NCBI RefSeq assembly: GCF_030249855.1
Contig: NZ_JANURN010000010.1
Coordinates: forward strand, 1-51,139
DNA: 51,139 bases
Direction: 5' to 3'
From: Helicobacter_B zhangjianzhongii
GTDB lineage: Bacteria; Campylobacterota; Campylobacteria; Campylobacterales; Helicobacteraceae
Part shown: piece after piece, positions 24,742 to 34,055 of the stretch
Position numbering within the stretch: the first letter of the stretch is position 1
Layout: every line of letters begins with the position of its first letter
The notes under the pieces: generated by a model
Told to the model about the DNA's origin: nothing
Seen by the model: the letters and a program-made list of their open reading frames with translations, nothing else
The model's database searches: none
Position numbers and translations under genes: made by a program

Positions 24742-26783
24742 TTAAACAGCCCTTTAAGCGCATCAATCGCCTTATCTTTATGCTTATCAATGTGCTTATC
24801 AAGCTCTTTTTGGATCGCTTGAGTAGCCTTCTTGCGTGCTAGCTCACTAAAATCCACTTCCACTCTAGGCGAGCCTATCGCACCTTGTAGAAGCACATCG
24901 ACAGAGTCTTGCTTTATCGCGGTTTTTAGCTTGGCATTGATGGTGGATCGCTCTAGATCTATTAGGATATTATCCCCTTGCATAGAGAAATCCCCGCTTT
25001 TTGCCCCAAATTTTGCATTAAGCTTGGTGGAGTTATCGATTTGTGATTCAAATCCCACGCCATTAAAGAGCAAGCCTGTAATGTCTAAGCTTGTGTATTG
25101 CTGCAAGGATCTTGTGAAGTCATTTTTGGTGAAGTGTCCATTAGATAGCACAAGGCGCATAGTGCCATTTGCGCCATTTTCGCCCGAGATGACAGAGAGA
25201 TCGCCATTTGCCTTGGCACTAAAGATCTGGGGATATTGGAGCATTTTTAGCAGTGAAATCGTATCCACATCGTGGAGCTTGGCACTAAGCTCCTTGCCTT
25301 TAAGCTTGGCATCAAGCTGCCCACCTAAGCTTTGTGTGTGGAAATCTGCTTGGATAGATTCTGCGATTTTTATCTTGCCATCGGCTTCAAGCTTGCCAGC
25401 AAGCTCGATCCCTGTTAGGAATTTTAGGGCTTTTAGGCTTGGGATTGTGATGGTGTAAGGCGTGGCGATTGTGGTGGAGCTAAGGTCAATGGCAATGGGA
25501 TTTAGCGCGAGATTAGCCAAAGTGGATTCTAGGGTGAAGTCTGCCTCGCCTACGCCTTTTAGCAGCCGCACATTGCTCTTGTAGCTAAAGGGCGTATTTG
25601 GCATAGCTAGGTCAAACTCGCGCTTTATCACATCGCCCATTATCACACCCTTTAGGCTAGAGATCACTTGCGCACTTATGCCTTTATCTAAATCCCACAC
25701 CTCTCCGCTTGCATCTTCTAGTCCGGTGGCGTATTTGGGGAGATAGAGCATAGAGAATAGCTGCTCGATTTTTAGGTGCTTTATATCAAAGCTGATTTTC
25801 TTAGGCGCAAAGGATTCTAGCAGGGCAGTATAAGTGGTGCTAGAGCCTGCTACATCACTTTTGCCAGAAATTTTCATCTGTGAAGAGCCGCCGATCATCT
25901 CGCCATTGGTGCGCAAAGCCCCGCGCACTTTTGTCCCCACAAGGGGCGTGAAAGCACTAATATCGCTAAGATCGATAGTATAAGTGCTTTTTGTAAGCAA
26001 GGGCGAGAGCTGCGTAATGCCACTTGAGATGATTTTGCCTACATTGGCATTAAAGGCGAGATTGTGCTTAATGCTATCCATATCAAAGATCGCGCTAAGG
26101 TTGGCATTCCAGCTTGTGCGGGGGATTGCTATATCAAAGTCTTTTTGTATCAGCTCTTGTGAGAATCCACCTTGTGTGATAGCTAGCGTGGCTTGTCCGC
26201 TGAAGTTTGGCTCTTTATCTTGTGTGCCGCTAATATCAGCTTGTAGCCCCAAAACTCCGCTGATATAGGGCTTTTGCCCAAGCATTGCTAAAAGCTCATT
26301 GATCCTTAGAGCAGTAATATCAGCAGTGATTTGTGTGGGCTTAAGGTCATAGAGGGTGGCACTAAGGCTGCTTTTTGAGCGTGCGATGTCGCTAGTGGCG
26401 TTGATGGCTAGGGTGTCAAATATCTTGCCTTGCGCCTTAGCACGCACTTCAAACGCTCCTGCTAGCTCTATGCCTGCAAGCTCCCCAAAAAGCGAAATAT
26501 CATTAGCATCAACAAGCAGATCAAAATCCACTCCTAGTGTGAAGAGATTATAATCTCCGTGTAGATCGATAATGAGCTTTTGCCCATTTGTTAGCACGAT
26601 TTGCGCACCTGTAAGCCCTAGGGAGAATCTCTCTAGCACAAGCGGCAGGGGCGAGTGCTTGTTGATTTGGGATTGGATAATGGGCTTAATGATCATATTG
26701 CCAATAGGACTAAAGACAAAGATATACACAAGCAGCACAAGTGCTGCTAGAATCCCACATAGCCAAAGCAAAAACTTTTTCAC
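24738..26783 (-). CDS. AsmA-like membrane-anchored periplasmic protein
   Basis: A 681-residue protein with one N-terminal membrane anchor (LLWLCGILAALVLLVYIFVF). A long periplasmic region of repeated amphipathic beta strands follows, and the C-terminus is Lys-rich and helical (KELDKHIDKHKDKAIDALKGLF). The architecture is that of AsmA/TamB-type proteins, which form hydrophobic grooves that move phospholipids to the outer membrane. The match is by architecture only, as no signature motif is decisive. It lies 19 bp after folP and overlaps proB, so it is probably co-transcribed. One copy of the genome-wide word is read as LESTLANL near residue 420. Confidence 0.6.
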   Translation of the reverse strand: MKKFLLWLCGILAALVLLVYIFVFSPIGNMIIKPIIQSQINKHSPLPLVLERFSLGLTGAQIVLTNGQKLIIDLHGDYNLFTLGVDFDLLVDANDISLFGELAGIELAGAFEVRAKAQGKIFDTLAINATSDIARSKSSLSATLYDLKPTQITADITALRINELLAMLGQKPYISGVLGLQADISGTQDKEPNFSGQATLAITQGGFSQELIQKDFDIAIPRTSWNANLSAIFDMDSIKHNLAFNANVGKIISSGITQLSPLLTKSTYTIDLSDISAFTPLVGTKVRGALRTNGEMIGGSSQMKISGKSDVAGSSTTYTALLESFAPKKISFDIKHLKIEQLFSMLYLPKYATGLEDASGEVWDLDKGISAQVISSLKGVIMGDVIKREFDLAMPNTPFSYKSNVRLLKGVGEADFTLESTLANLALNPIAIDLSSTTIATPYTITIPSLKALKFLTGIELAGKLEADGKIKIAESIQADFHTQSLGGQLDAKLKGKELSAKLHDVDTISLLKMLQYPQIFSAKANGDLSVISGENGANGTMRLVLSNGHFTKNDFTRSLQQYTSLDITGLLFNGVGFESQIDNSTKLNAKFGAKSGDFSMQGDNILIDLERSTINAKLKTAIKQDSVDVLLQGAIGSPRVEVDFSELARKKATQAIQKELDKHIDKHKDKAIDALKGLFK

Positions 26784-26802
26784 AAAAACTCCTTATAGTA
26801 AA

Positions 26803-28650
26803 TTACAAATCACTAGGCAAAAGACTAGGCTGCGCATACGCGTGCAAGATCTTTAGCATATCGCTATGCTCTTTATAATGATGAGCGCGGATAATATCTG
26901 CGCCATTTTGCAAAGCTAGCAAATGCAGGCTCAAAGTCCCACTTAAGCGGTCGTGTGGATTTGGCGCATCGATGATCTCGCCTATGGTGCTTTTTTGACT
27001 AGCTCCTACAAGCAGCCTTTTGCCAAAGTGCTTGAAATGCGCTAAGTGCTGGATTAGGGCGAGATTTTGCGCGCTATTTTTGGCAAAGCCAAAGCCGATG
27101 TCTAAAATCACCTCGCCCACATTGTTGGATTCTAGTAGCTCAAGCTTACGGGCGAAAAACTCATCTACTTCGTTAATAAGGTGCGTATAGTGGGCTAGGC
27201 TTGCCATAGTCTCTGGCGTGCCTTTTGTGTGCATTAGGATAAAATCCGCGCCAAAGTCCCTTACCACTGCTGGCATATCGCTATCGCTTAGTGCGCGGAC
27301 ATCATTGACTATGGTAAATCCGGATTCTAGCGCGTAGGCGGCGGTTTTGGCATTGTAAGTATCGATAGAGAAGCGTGCTTTGCTGTTTAGATTTTCTCTT
27401 TTGATATAGGCGCATACTTCTTTAAGGCGTGCGATTTCTTCTTGTGCGGAGATGAGCGGGGAGCCCGGGCGAGAGCTTGCTGCGCCGATGTCAATGAGCC
27501 TAGCACCTTGTGCGAGTAGCTCTTGTATGGATTCTATGGCGCGTGTGGCTGTGTGGCGTGAGGGGGCGTAGAAGCTGTCGGGGGTTAGGTTGATAATCGC
27601 CATAATGGCTTTGTGTGATTTGGGCGATTCAGCTTTTAGACTAGAATCGGGGATTTCATCGCCGCTCGATAGACACCCAAGTCTTATCTCCTTGCGCGGC
27701 TTGCAAAGCCCCGATTTACTAAAGAAACTGCGGCTGTGCCCCGATTTCTCATCTACAATCCTAGAATCCTTTGTGGAGTCGCTTAGAGTTGAGGCGTTTT
27801 GGGCAGAAAAACTAGAATCCACTTGCGCGCCTTTATGGATCGCCACGACTTCCTTGCGGAAGTCTCGCGATGACGATAAAAAATATTCATTCCTAGAATC
27901 CTCGTTTTTACTTGCGGTGCTTTTTTCTGTCATTGCGAGCGGTGTTTGCACCGCGTGGCAATCCATAGTTTTTGTGGTAGCAAAAATGGGAGTATCACTA
28001 GAATCCGCTTTTTGCAATGTTTGTATTTCTTGTGCTGTTTTTTCAAAAGTGGATTCTAGGGGGTTGGTATATTTTTGTATGGATTGCCACGCTTTGCGGA
28101 GCAAAGCTCGCAATGACAGAAAATAAGCATTGCTGCTAGAATCCACTTTTTTATTTTCAGTCCGTTTTTCTTCTTCAAGGATTCTAGGAATTGCGGTGGG
28201 GCTGTGGGAGCTTTGGCGTTTTTTCGGAATGTTAGCGGACGCCCAGTCCGTGCCTTCCGCAAAAACGCCAACACTGCCGCATTGCCTACCCAAATCCGAA
28301 TCCCCGTGCCCAGAATCCAAGTGAGCTTGTAAAGTGTGGCTTAAAATCTTCAACCCAAATGGCTGGACTCTACACTTAGCGATCACGCGCTCAAGCTGGG
28401 ATCTTGTGGCGATAAGTAGGGCATTGTAGGGGGGATTTTGGCTAAGGATCGCATCTCTTGGCGTGGCGAGATCACCGCCTACACTTAGCAGCTCTTGCTT
28501 TAGGATATGGAGCTGTGGCACGGATAAATCGTGCAGAAAAAAGAGAAAAATCTCCCCCTTTTTGCGCATAATCTTCGCCCCAGCGCGATCAGCTCCTATG
28601 GATTCTAGTGTGCTTCTTAAAAACTCTGGCGCGATCCTAGTGCAGTGCAT
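26803..28650 (-). CDS. folP: Dihydropteroate synthase with a large in-frame insertion
   Basis: A 615-residue dihydropteroate synthase, the sulfonamide target. The catalytic TIM barrel occupies about residues 348-605: IINLTPDSF, the GARLIDIGAASSRPGS pterin-binding segment, FSIDTYN, and DIGFGFAKN then GASQKSTIGEI. An N-terminal extension of about 110 residues precedes it, as in the longer Helicobacter enzymes. Between them, residues about 113-346 are low-complexity, repeat-derived sequence (AIPRILEEEK, LESTF, SSRDFRKEVVAIH). This makes the protein far longer than the roughly 380 residues usual in this genus. It overlaps holB by 14 bp. The insertion falls exactly at the junction of the two domains. 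Confidence 0.92.
   Translation of the reverse strand: MHCTRIAPEFLRSTLESIGADRAGAKIMRKKGEIFLFFLHDLSVPQLHILKQELLSVGGDLATPRDAILSQNPPYNALLIATRSQLERVIAKCRVQPFGLKILSHTLQAHLDSGHGDSDLGRQCGSVGVFAEGTDWASANIPKKRQSSHSPTAIPRILEEEKRTENKKVDSSSNAYFLSLRALLRKAWQSIQKYTNPLESTFEKTAQEIQTLQKADSSDTPIFATTKTMDCHAVQTPLAMTEKSTASKNEDSRNEYFLSSSRDFRKEVVAIHKGAQVDSSFSAQNASTLSDSTKDSRIVDEKSGHSRSFFSKSGLCKPRKEIRLGCLSSGDEIPDSSLKAESPKSHKAIMAIINLTPDSFYAPSRHTATRAIESIQELLAQGARLIDIGAASSRPGSPLISAQEEIARLKEVCAYIKRENLNSKARFSIDTYNAKTAAYALESGFTIVNDVRALSDSDMPAVVRDFGADFILMHTKGTPETMASLAHYTHLINEVDEFFARKLELLESNNVGEVILDIGFGFAKNSAQNLALIQHLAHFKHFGKRLLVGASQKSTIGEIIDAPNPHDRLSGTLSLHLLALQNGADIIRAHHYKEHSDMLKILHAYAQPSLLPSDL
27610..28315 (-). repeat. In-frame palindromic repeat cluster inside folP
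   Basis: About 700 bp of repeat sequence encodes the inter-domain insertion. It contains three GCCACG/CGTGGC-type palindromic elements (27838-27874, 27929-27964, 28082-28117), two TAGAATCCACTTTT words (about 28040 and 28135), the module read as AIPRILEEEK (near 28170-28197), a CTAAAGAAAC module near 27718, and many TAGAATC words. No stop codon occurs in the gene frame. Confidence 0.8.
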
Positions 28651-29272
28651 TAGCTACTCTCTTTTTGTGAGATGTGGCATAAATCATTAGCAAGAGATTT
28701 AGGCATACAAGGTGCTTGGGGCGGTAGTTTTCTAGCTGGGCTAATGCGCTATCAAACATCGCTAGCTCTTTTTCATCAAGCGTAATGCCCTCTGTGGCGA
28801 CAGAGTGCAGCAGCGATGCGACAAGCTGCCTGCCGTGGATCTTGCTATCTTGCGTGTCTTTTGCCAGCGCGGTTGTGTAGGTGTAGATGGATTCTAGGCT
28901 TAGGGTGGAGAGTGTGAGAGAAAATGGCTTGCTTGGCTCTTTGACTCGCTTATCAGTAAGCAAGCAGCGCGAGCGGATCGTGGGGATAAAGGCGGTTTTG
29001 TTGCGCGAGATTAGGATAAATTGTATATGAGCTGGTGGCTCTTCTAGGATTTTTAGCAGAGCATTTTGGGCTTCTATGCGGAAAGAATGCCCCGCGATGA
29101 TAAAGGTCGTTTTAGTATCGGTGGCTATGTGGGCTTGGGCTATGATGTCGTGGATATGCTTGATCTGGATTTCGCTCTCTTCATACACGCGCACATCGCT
29201 AGGATTTAGTGTCGAGGTGTAATGCTCTACTTCTTCTTCTATGGTATTGACCAAGATAATCTCTGCTATCAA
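28637..29272 (-). CDS. holB: DNA polymerase III delta-prime subunit
   Basis: A 211-residue short HolB, the clamp-loader subunit. The clearest motif is the sensor-type segment RIEAQNALLKILEEPPAHIQFILIS followed by IRSRC. There is no Walker A, as is normal for the reduced HolB of Helicobacter. The gene lies 13 bp after hobA and overlaps folP by 14 bp; the same hobA-holB-folP order occurs in H. pylori (HP1230-HP1232). Replication and folate genes are therefore co-transcribed. Confidence 0.9.
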   Translation of the reverse strand: MIAEIILVNTIEEEVEHYTSTLNPSDVRVYEESEIQIKHIHDIIAQAHIATDTKTTFIIAGHSFRIEAQNALLKILEEPPAHIQFILISRNKTAFIPTIRSRCLLTDKRVKEPSKPFSLTLSTLSLESIYTYTTALAKDTQDSKIHGRQLVASLLHSVATEGITLDEKELAMFDSALAQLENYRPKHLVCLNLLLMIYATSHKKRVANALH

Positions 29273-29285
29273 TTATAATCCCCTG

Positions 29286-29846
29286 CTATTCAATATCTAA
29301 GCGGTTTAAAATGCTTTCATACAAAGCCTTTTCAAATAAGCGCAGCATATCCATAAGCTTATAGTCCAAAAACTCATCATTAGCACGCAAGGGAAACGAC
29401 CCCCTAATGCCCTGATCCATCACCCAAAACAGCCCATAGTCCTTGCTCCTGCACAAATCAGCGATAGGGTTATTGATCCTCCCGACATACCAAAACATAT
29501 AATTTTCATACGCAATATCAAGCATATTGATGATGTTTTCTCGGCTAGAATCCTGCTGCAGTGAGACATCTGCGCCAAGCAGGCGATTAAGCGAAAAGAT
29601 CGGTAGCAGCGGTCTGTTGATGGTGTTGTAGTAGAATCGAGAAAGCGCGTAGGTGCTAAACCACTCTCTATGCTCATCAGTAGCAAGCAGCAGTGTCCCA
29701 CCGCTTACAATATGCTTAAGCGCACCTAGCATTGTATCAGCAAATAATGCGCGATCAATCTCTAGCCACTCTCGATCGCTCGCCCACTTATCATACTCAA
29801 GCCGCATAGTCTCCAAAAGCCACGAGCGAAAATCTGTATTTTTCAT
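29286..29846 (-). CDS. hobA: DnaA-interacting initiation regulator HobA
   Basis: A 186-residue homologue of H. pylori HobA (HP1230), a structural relative of E. coli DiaA that tetramerises and bridges DnaA molecules to promote initiation at oriC. I recognise it by its helical N-terminus (FRSWLLETMRLEYDKWASDR), the alpha/beta core GGTLLLATDEHREWFSTYAL, length, and position between lysC and holB. It overlaps lysC by 4 bp. HobA occurs only in Campylobacterota, supporting the taxonomic placement. Confidence 0.88.
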   Translation of the reverse strand: MKNTDFRSWLLETMRLEYDKWASDREWLEIDRALFADTMLGALKHIVSGGTLLLATDEHREWFSTYALSRFYYNTINRPLLPIFSLNRLLGADVSLQQDSSRENIINMLDIAYENYMFWYVGRINNPIADLCRSKDYGLFWVMDQGIRGSFPLRANDEFLDYKLMDMLRLFEKALYESILNRLDIE

Positions 29847-31054
29847 TTATCTAGCTCGTATGCATTATGTAGGGCGCGCACTGCAGTTTCTGCGCTTTTT
29901 AGGTTGATGACCATAGAAACTTTGATCTCACTTGTGCTAATCATCATAATATTGATATTTTCATTTGCCAATGCCTTAAACGCCACGCTTGCCACGCCAG
30001 AGTGAGATTTCATACCCACGCCCACGATAGAGACTTTGGCTATATCACAATCATAATCAATAGATTCTACATCAACTAAAAATGGCTCTAAAACGACTTT
30101 AGTTTGCTCGACATCAGTTTGCGGGATCGTGAAGTCTATGTCAGTTTTGCCATCGCGACCGATTGTTTGGACGATCATATCGACATTGATATTCCCGCTA
30201 GCTAATGCGCCAAAAATCTCCGCAGCAATGCCCGGGCGGTCGCGCACATCGGCTATGCTTACACGCGCTTGGTTTTTGTCTAATGCGATTCCACTTACAA
30301 TAGGCTGCTCCATAATATCCTCCTCTGCTGTGATAAGTGTGCCTTCTTTTTGGGTAAAAGAGCTGCGCGTTACAAGCGTTACGCCCCATTTTTTTGCTAG
30401 CTCGACAGAGCGATTGAGCAGGACTTTTGCCCCCATTGATGCAAGCTCTAGCATTTCATCATAGCTGATTTTGTCGATTTTCTTAGCATTTTTCTCTATG
30501 CGTGGATCGGTTGTATAAACGCCATCGACATCGGTGTAAATCTCGCATAAATCCGCTTTCATAGCCCCAGCTAGAGCCACAGCGGAGAGATCGCTGCCAC
30601 CTCGCCCTAAAGTAGTGATCTCGCCCCTAGAATCCACCCCTTGGAATCCAGCTACTACTACGATATAGCCTTGATCAAGCAGGGATTTTGTATAAGTGGA
30701 GTCAATGGAGAGAATCCGCGCTTTTGTGTGGGTAGAATCTGTGAGTATCCCAGCCATCTGCCCACTTAGTGAGATAGCCTTGTAGCCTTTAGATTCTAGG
30801 GCTATGGCAAGCAGAGCTGCGCTCACGCGCTCTCCTGCACTTAGAGCCATATCTACTTCGCGCAATTTTGGCAAGGGCGTGAAGTATTTGGTGTAGTTGA
30901 TTAGCATATCTGTCTGCCCGCTCATCGCACTCACCACGACGACTAGCTGCGGATTGTTGTAGGAGTGTAGCGCGTCAATCACGCGGTTTGCGACATTTTC
31001 AATCCGCTCGCAATCCCCCATACTCGTGCCGCCATATTTTTGGACAATTAGCAT
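29843..31054 (-). CDS. lysC: Aspartate kinase
   Basis: A 403-residue monofunctional aspartokinase, the first step toward lysine, diaminopimelate, threonine and methionine. The N-terminal VQKYGGTSMGD nucleotide-binding motif, LGRGGSDLSAVALA and DVDGVYTTDPR mark the catalytic domain. Two C-terminal ACT domains (about 265-400) provide allosteric control. It overlaps rppH by 7 bp upstream and hobA by 4 bp downstream, the HP1228-HP1230 order. Confidence 0.95.
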   Translation of the reverse strand: MLIVQKYGGTSMGDCERIENVANRVIDALHSYNNPQLVVVVSAMSGQTDMLINYTKYFTPLPKLREVDMALSAGERVSAALLAIALESKGYKAISLSGQMAGILTDSTHTKARILSIDSTYTKSLLDQGYIVVVAGFQGVDSRGEITTLGRGGSDLSAVALAGAMKADLCEIYTDVDGVYTTDPRIEKNAKKIDKISYDEMLELASMGAKVLLNRSVELAKKWGVTLVTRSSFTQKEGTLITAEEDIMEQPIVSGIALDKNQARVSIADVRDRPGIAAEIFGALASGNINVDMIVQTIGRDGKTDIDFTIPQTDVEQTKVVLEPFLVDVESIDYDCDIAKVSIVGVGMKSHSGVASVAFKALANENINIMMISTSEIKVSMVINLKSAETAVRALHNAYELDK

Positions 31055-31575
31055 AGATCTGTGCCTCCTTGTGATCGCGGTGATCGCGTGATTGGTGCTT
31101 GTGTGATTATGGGGAGGAAAAATTCAAAGACCTTGTGATACACGCCGCGCTTAAAGTGTGTAACGCGCTTAAATATCTCATCATACTCCACAAACTCATA
31201 GCGTGAAAACTCTGGCGTGTGGGCTGCTAGATTGATTGTAGCTTCTAGCAAGAGCTTAGCTAAGAAATATCGCTGCCTTTGCCCGATATATGGGCGCATT
31301 TTGGTGATGACAAATTCTGGGAAGTCATAGCTTATCCACTCTGGATACTCTGCTAGGATCTCTATTTTGCTTGTGCCTATTTCTTCTTCAAGCTCGCGCA
31401 TAAGGGTGGATTCTGGGCTTTCATCAGCATCAATGCCACCTTGCGGGAATTGCCACACGCCTTGCATATCAATGCGCTCCGCTAGGAAAAATAAGTGCGT
31501 GCTAGGCTGCTCGGGGCAGTAGTCTGGGTGGAGCAAAATCGCAGCGACATTGGGGCGATACAGAGTAGAATCCAT
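31048..31575 (-). CDS. rppH: RNA pyrophosphohydrolase (Nudix)
   Basis: A 175-residue Nudix hydrolase that converts 5'-triphosphate RNA to monophosphate and so triggers mRNA decay. The Nudix box G-x5-E-x7-REUxEE-xGU is seen as GGIDADESPESTLM then RELEEEIGT, preceded by WQFPQGGI. Its position directly before lysC matches the H. pylori homologue HP1228. It heads the minus-strand run that continues through proA. Confidence 0.93.
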   Translation of the reverse strand: MDSTLYRPNVAAILLHPDYCPEQPSTHLFFLAERIDMQGVWQFPQGGIDADESPESTLMRELEEEIGTSKIEILAEYPEWISYDFPEFVITKMRPYIGQRQRYFLAKLLLEATINLAAHTPEFSRYEFVEYDEIFKRVTHFKRGVYHKVFEFFLPIITQAPITRSPRSQGGTDLC

Positions 31576-31641
31576 AACAACACTTTGTGAAAAAATAAGC
31601 GTGATTGTAGCTTAGAATGCTTAAATGCTAGCTTTAAGGCA

Positions 31642-31659
31642 CGATGAGTTAGCTCATCG
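31642..31659 (-). terminator. Possible terminator hairpin after the Na/Pi transporter gene
   Basis: CGATGAG-TTAG-CTCATCG is a perfect 7-bp stem with a 4-nt loop, 11-28 nt beyond the transporter stop. No clean U-tract follows on the minus strand, so an intrinsic terminator is only possible. Confidence 0.35.
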
Positions 31660-31669
31660 GCTCTTTGAT

Positions 31670-33520
31670 CTAGCTTTTTGGTGTGTTGTCTTGCTCGTCC
31701 TCTTGCTTTAGTAGGAGATTTTCGTATTTGACAATGCAGTTTGCCGCTGTTACGATCTCTTTCAACGCTTCGGTGCTAAAGGCTATGTCATTAAGCAGCG
31801 AGGTGGCTTGGGCGGAGGTGATCGTGCGGTCTTTGATCAAATCTTGGATTGTGTTTATGGATTTGGCGTTAGTTTTTTTGAGATTTTTCTTGATCGTTTT
31901 TATGCCCTCTTGGATATTATCGCTTGCTTGCGTGCGCTCTTGTGGTGTTTGGGCTTTGGGGGAGTTTTGATCTTGGAGATGCTTTAGGTCATAGAGCGTA
32001 TTTGCTAGTAGAATCCGTATTTGCGTGTATTGGTCTTTTAGCGCGGCATTGCTGCTATTGGCGTTTTTGATTAGGCTAGATTGGATTATTTTGAGATTTT
32101 TGGTAGCTTCGACAAGATTGCGCGAGGCTTTTTGGAGATTGCCTATTTCGGCGCAAAAGGCTTGGTCTTGGTGGTGGGCTGCGCGTAAATGTGTAGAAAA
32201 GTCAATGATAGAGTTAAAGATGTTTTTAATGGTTTTTTCATAGATATTTTCAAGCTTGTCTGCATCTATGCGTGTTTTGGAGTGCGTGAAGTAGTCCATA
32301 TCTAGTCGCTGTGTGAAAAATCGCTGCTTGCTTGTGCCAATAACTGCGCTTAGGATTGTGATCGTATTGCCAAAGAGATGTAGCACTTCTTTTTGTAGGC
32401 ATTCTTTGGCGGTGTTGGGGTAGGGGATTAGATCAAAGTCTATGTAGCGTGCGCGATCGGAATCATCTTTTGAAGTGGTGATAAACTTGCACAAAAAGGC
32501 TTCAAACATTGGGATAAAGGGCGTCATCAAAAGCACGGCGATGACATTATAGATCGTGTGGAAAAGCGCGATTTTGAGCGCGTAGTCATCGCTTTTAAAG
32601 CCAAAAAGACTGCTTGCTAGCTCGACAATCTCCTTAAACACGGGCAAAAACACCATACACACAATGGCTATAACGACATTAAAAAGCGTGTTGCCAATGG
32701 CGAGCCTGCGCCCATCGACACTAGAAGAGATAGAAGCGATGAGAGCTGTTACCACGCCGCCGACATTTGTGCCTATCACAAGGGCTAGGGCGTCATTGTA
32801 GGAGATACTCCCAGAGCTTAGAGCTAGGATAATGATCGTAAGCGTGGCGAAGCTTGATTGCACGATAGAAGTGATCAGCACCCCCATACCAAAAAATATC
32901 AAAAACGCCCAGAATCCACCAAATCTAGCCGCGACATTTAGGTCAAAGTTTTGGTAGCTTTCAAAGCCTGTTTTGATATACGCAATCCCTAGGAAGAAAA
33001 AGCCAATGCCAGCAAGGATATAGCCTAGGGATTTGAGATTTTTGCTTTTCATAAGTAGCAAAAGCACGCCAAGTGTGATAAGCGGCAGCCCAAGAGCGGA
33101 GACATTCATCTTCACCCCAATGCCTGCGATGATCCAGCCGCTTGTGGTAGAGCCGATGTTTGCCCCAAAGACGATGCCAAGAGCCTGCCCTAGACCTACT
33201 AATGATGCAGAGAGGAATGATAGGGTAAGGATTGTTACAAGTGTGGAGCTTTGCATAATGGCAGTGGCACTAAGCCCAAAGAGTATGGCTTTAAGCCGTA
33301 TGTTGGAGAAGTTTTTTAGGATTTTTTCTAATGCCCCACCGCTAAAGCCTTTAAAGCCATCTTCTAAAAAGAGCATTCCTAGCAGGAAAATCGCTAGCCC
33401 GGAGAAGAGATTTTGCGCGACTTCGCTGCGCCCCATAAGCACGATCCCAGCGATAGAGATGAGAGCTAGGATAAACATTTTGTAGTAGGTGTAAATCTCT
33501 GTTTTAAAGCGTTTGAGCAT
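31670..33520 (-). CDS. nptA: Na/Pi-cotransporter family protein with PhoU-like domain
   Basis: A 616-residue inner-membrane protein. It has about 8-9 membrane segments with the duplicated Na/Pi-cotransporter signature: ATAIMQSSTLVTILTLSFLSA with GANIGSTTSGW, and the second copy SIVQSSFATLTIIILAL with GTNVGGVVTALIAS. The C-terminal 200 residues are helical and charged, resembling PhoU-type domains. It probably moves phosphate with sodium; some family members are exporters, so direction is uncertain. I start it at 33520, where AGGA is 6 nt upstream; the longer frame to 33661 reads through intergenic sequence. Confidence 0.87.
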   Translation of the reverse strand: MLKRFKTEIYTYYKMFILALISIAGIVLMGRSEVAQNLFSGLAIFLLGMLFLEDGFKGFSGGALEKILKNFSNIRLKAILFGLSATAIMQSSTLVTILTLSFLSASLVGLGQALGIVFGANIGSTTSGWIIAGIGVKMNVSALGLPLITLGVLLLLMKSKNLKSLGYILAGIGFFFLGIAYIKTGFESYQNFDLNVAARFGGFWAFLIFFGMGVLITSIVQSSFATLTIIILALSSGSISYNDALALVIGTNVGGVVTALIASISSSVDGRRLAIGNTLFNVVIAIVCMVFLPVFKEIVELASSLFGFKSDDYALKIALFHTIYNVIAVLLMTPFIPMFEAFLCKFITTSKDDSDRARYIDFDLIPYPNTAKECLQKEVLHLFGNTITILSAVIGTSKQRFFTQRLDMDYFTHSKTRIDADKLENIYEKTIKNIFNSIIDFSTHLRAAHHQDQAFCAEIGNLQKASRNLVEATKNLKIIQSSLIKNANSSNAALKDQYTQIRILLANTLYDLKHLQDQNSPKAQTPQERTQASDNIQEGIKTIKKNLKKTNAKSINTIQDLIKDRTITSAQATSLLNDIAFSTEALKEIVTAANCIVKYENLLLKQEDEQDNTPKS

Positions 33521-33761
33521 AGGAATCCTTTGGCTAGATAAATGATCTTTTGTAATGGGATTGTAAAATTTGCGAAAGCAAAGTGTAGCAAAATTTAGCA
33601 GTTGTAGGGCAAGATTTGTGATGTGGATTGTGGCGCAAGCTTGTAGGCATAAGCGGTGCATAAGCGGTGATAGAGGGGGCGGCTCCTAGGGGGCTGTCAT
33701 CGTGGCATAAGCTTAGATTGATATAATGCGTGGGTTACTTTGGCTTGCAAGAGGCTAGGTG

Positions 33762-34015
33762 ATGAAAAAGTGGATTCTAGGGATTGGGCTTTGCGCGCGT
33801 GTGTGGTGCTTATCGGTGCAAAGGACTATACCCAAGCCTTTAAGCTTTATACCAAAGCGTGCAAAACTGGAATAGAATCTAGCTGTGCAGATGTAGGGAA
33901 AATGTATGATCTTAGTCTGGCGGGGGTGGTGATAGATCACACAAAAGCAAGGAGTTATTATACGAAAGCCTGTGATTTAGGCTATCAAGAGGGCTGTAAA
34001 GATATAAAGCTTTGA
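33762..34015 (+). pseudogene. Sel1-repeat (Hcp-like) secreted protein, frame broken in the signal peptide
   Basis: ATG 33762 begins MKKWILGIGLCA, a good signal-peptide start, but the mature part is in another frame. Removing one dinucleotide from GCGCGCGTGTGTGG (about 33794-33807) joins it to ACVVLIGAKDYTQAFKLY. The mature part has two Sel1-type units (FKLYTKACKTGIESSCADVG and ARSYYTKACDLGYQEGC) with Cys pairs spaced as in Helicobacter cysteine-rich proteins. At about 85 residues it is a short family member. The signal-peptide start is itself a copy of the repeat word (ATG followed by AAAAAGTGGATTCTAGG). It could be a dinucleotide phase switch or simple decay. Confidence 0.65.
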
Positions 34016-34055
34016 AAAACGCAGGGTATTAGAATCTAATCAAAAAGGAGCAAAA

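Noticed and set aside
28056..28324. Overlapping frames on both strands in the folP insertion
   Set aside because: Repeats without stops produce open frames on several strands; only the folP frame joins recognised domains at both ends.
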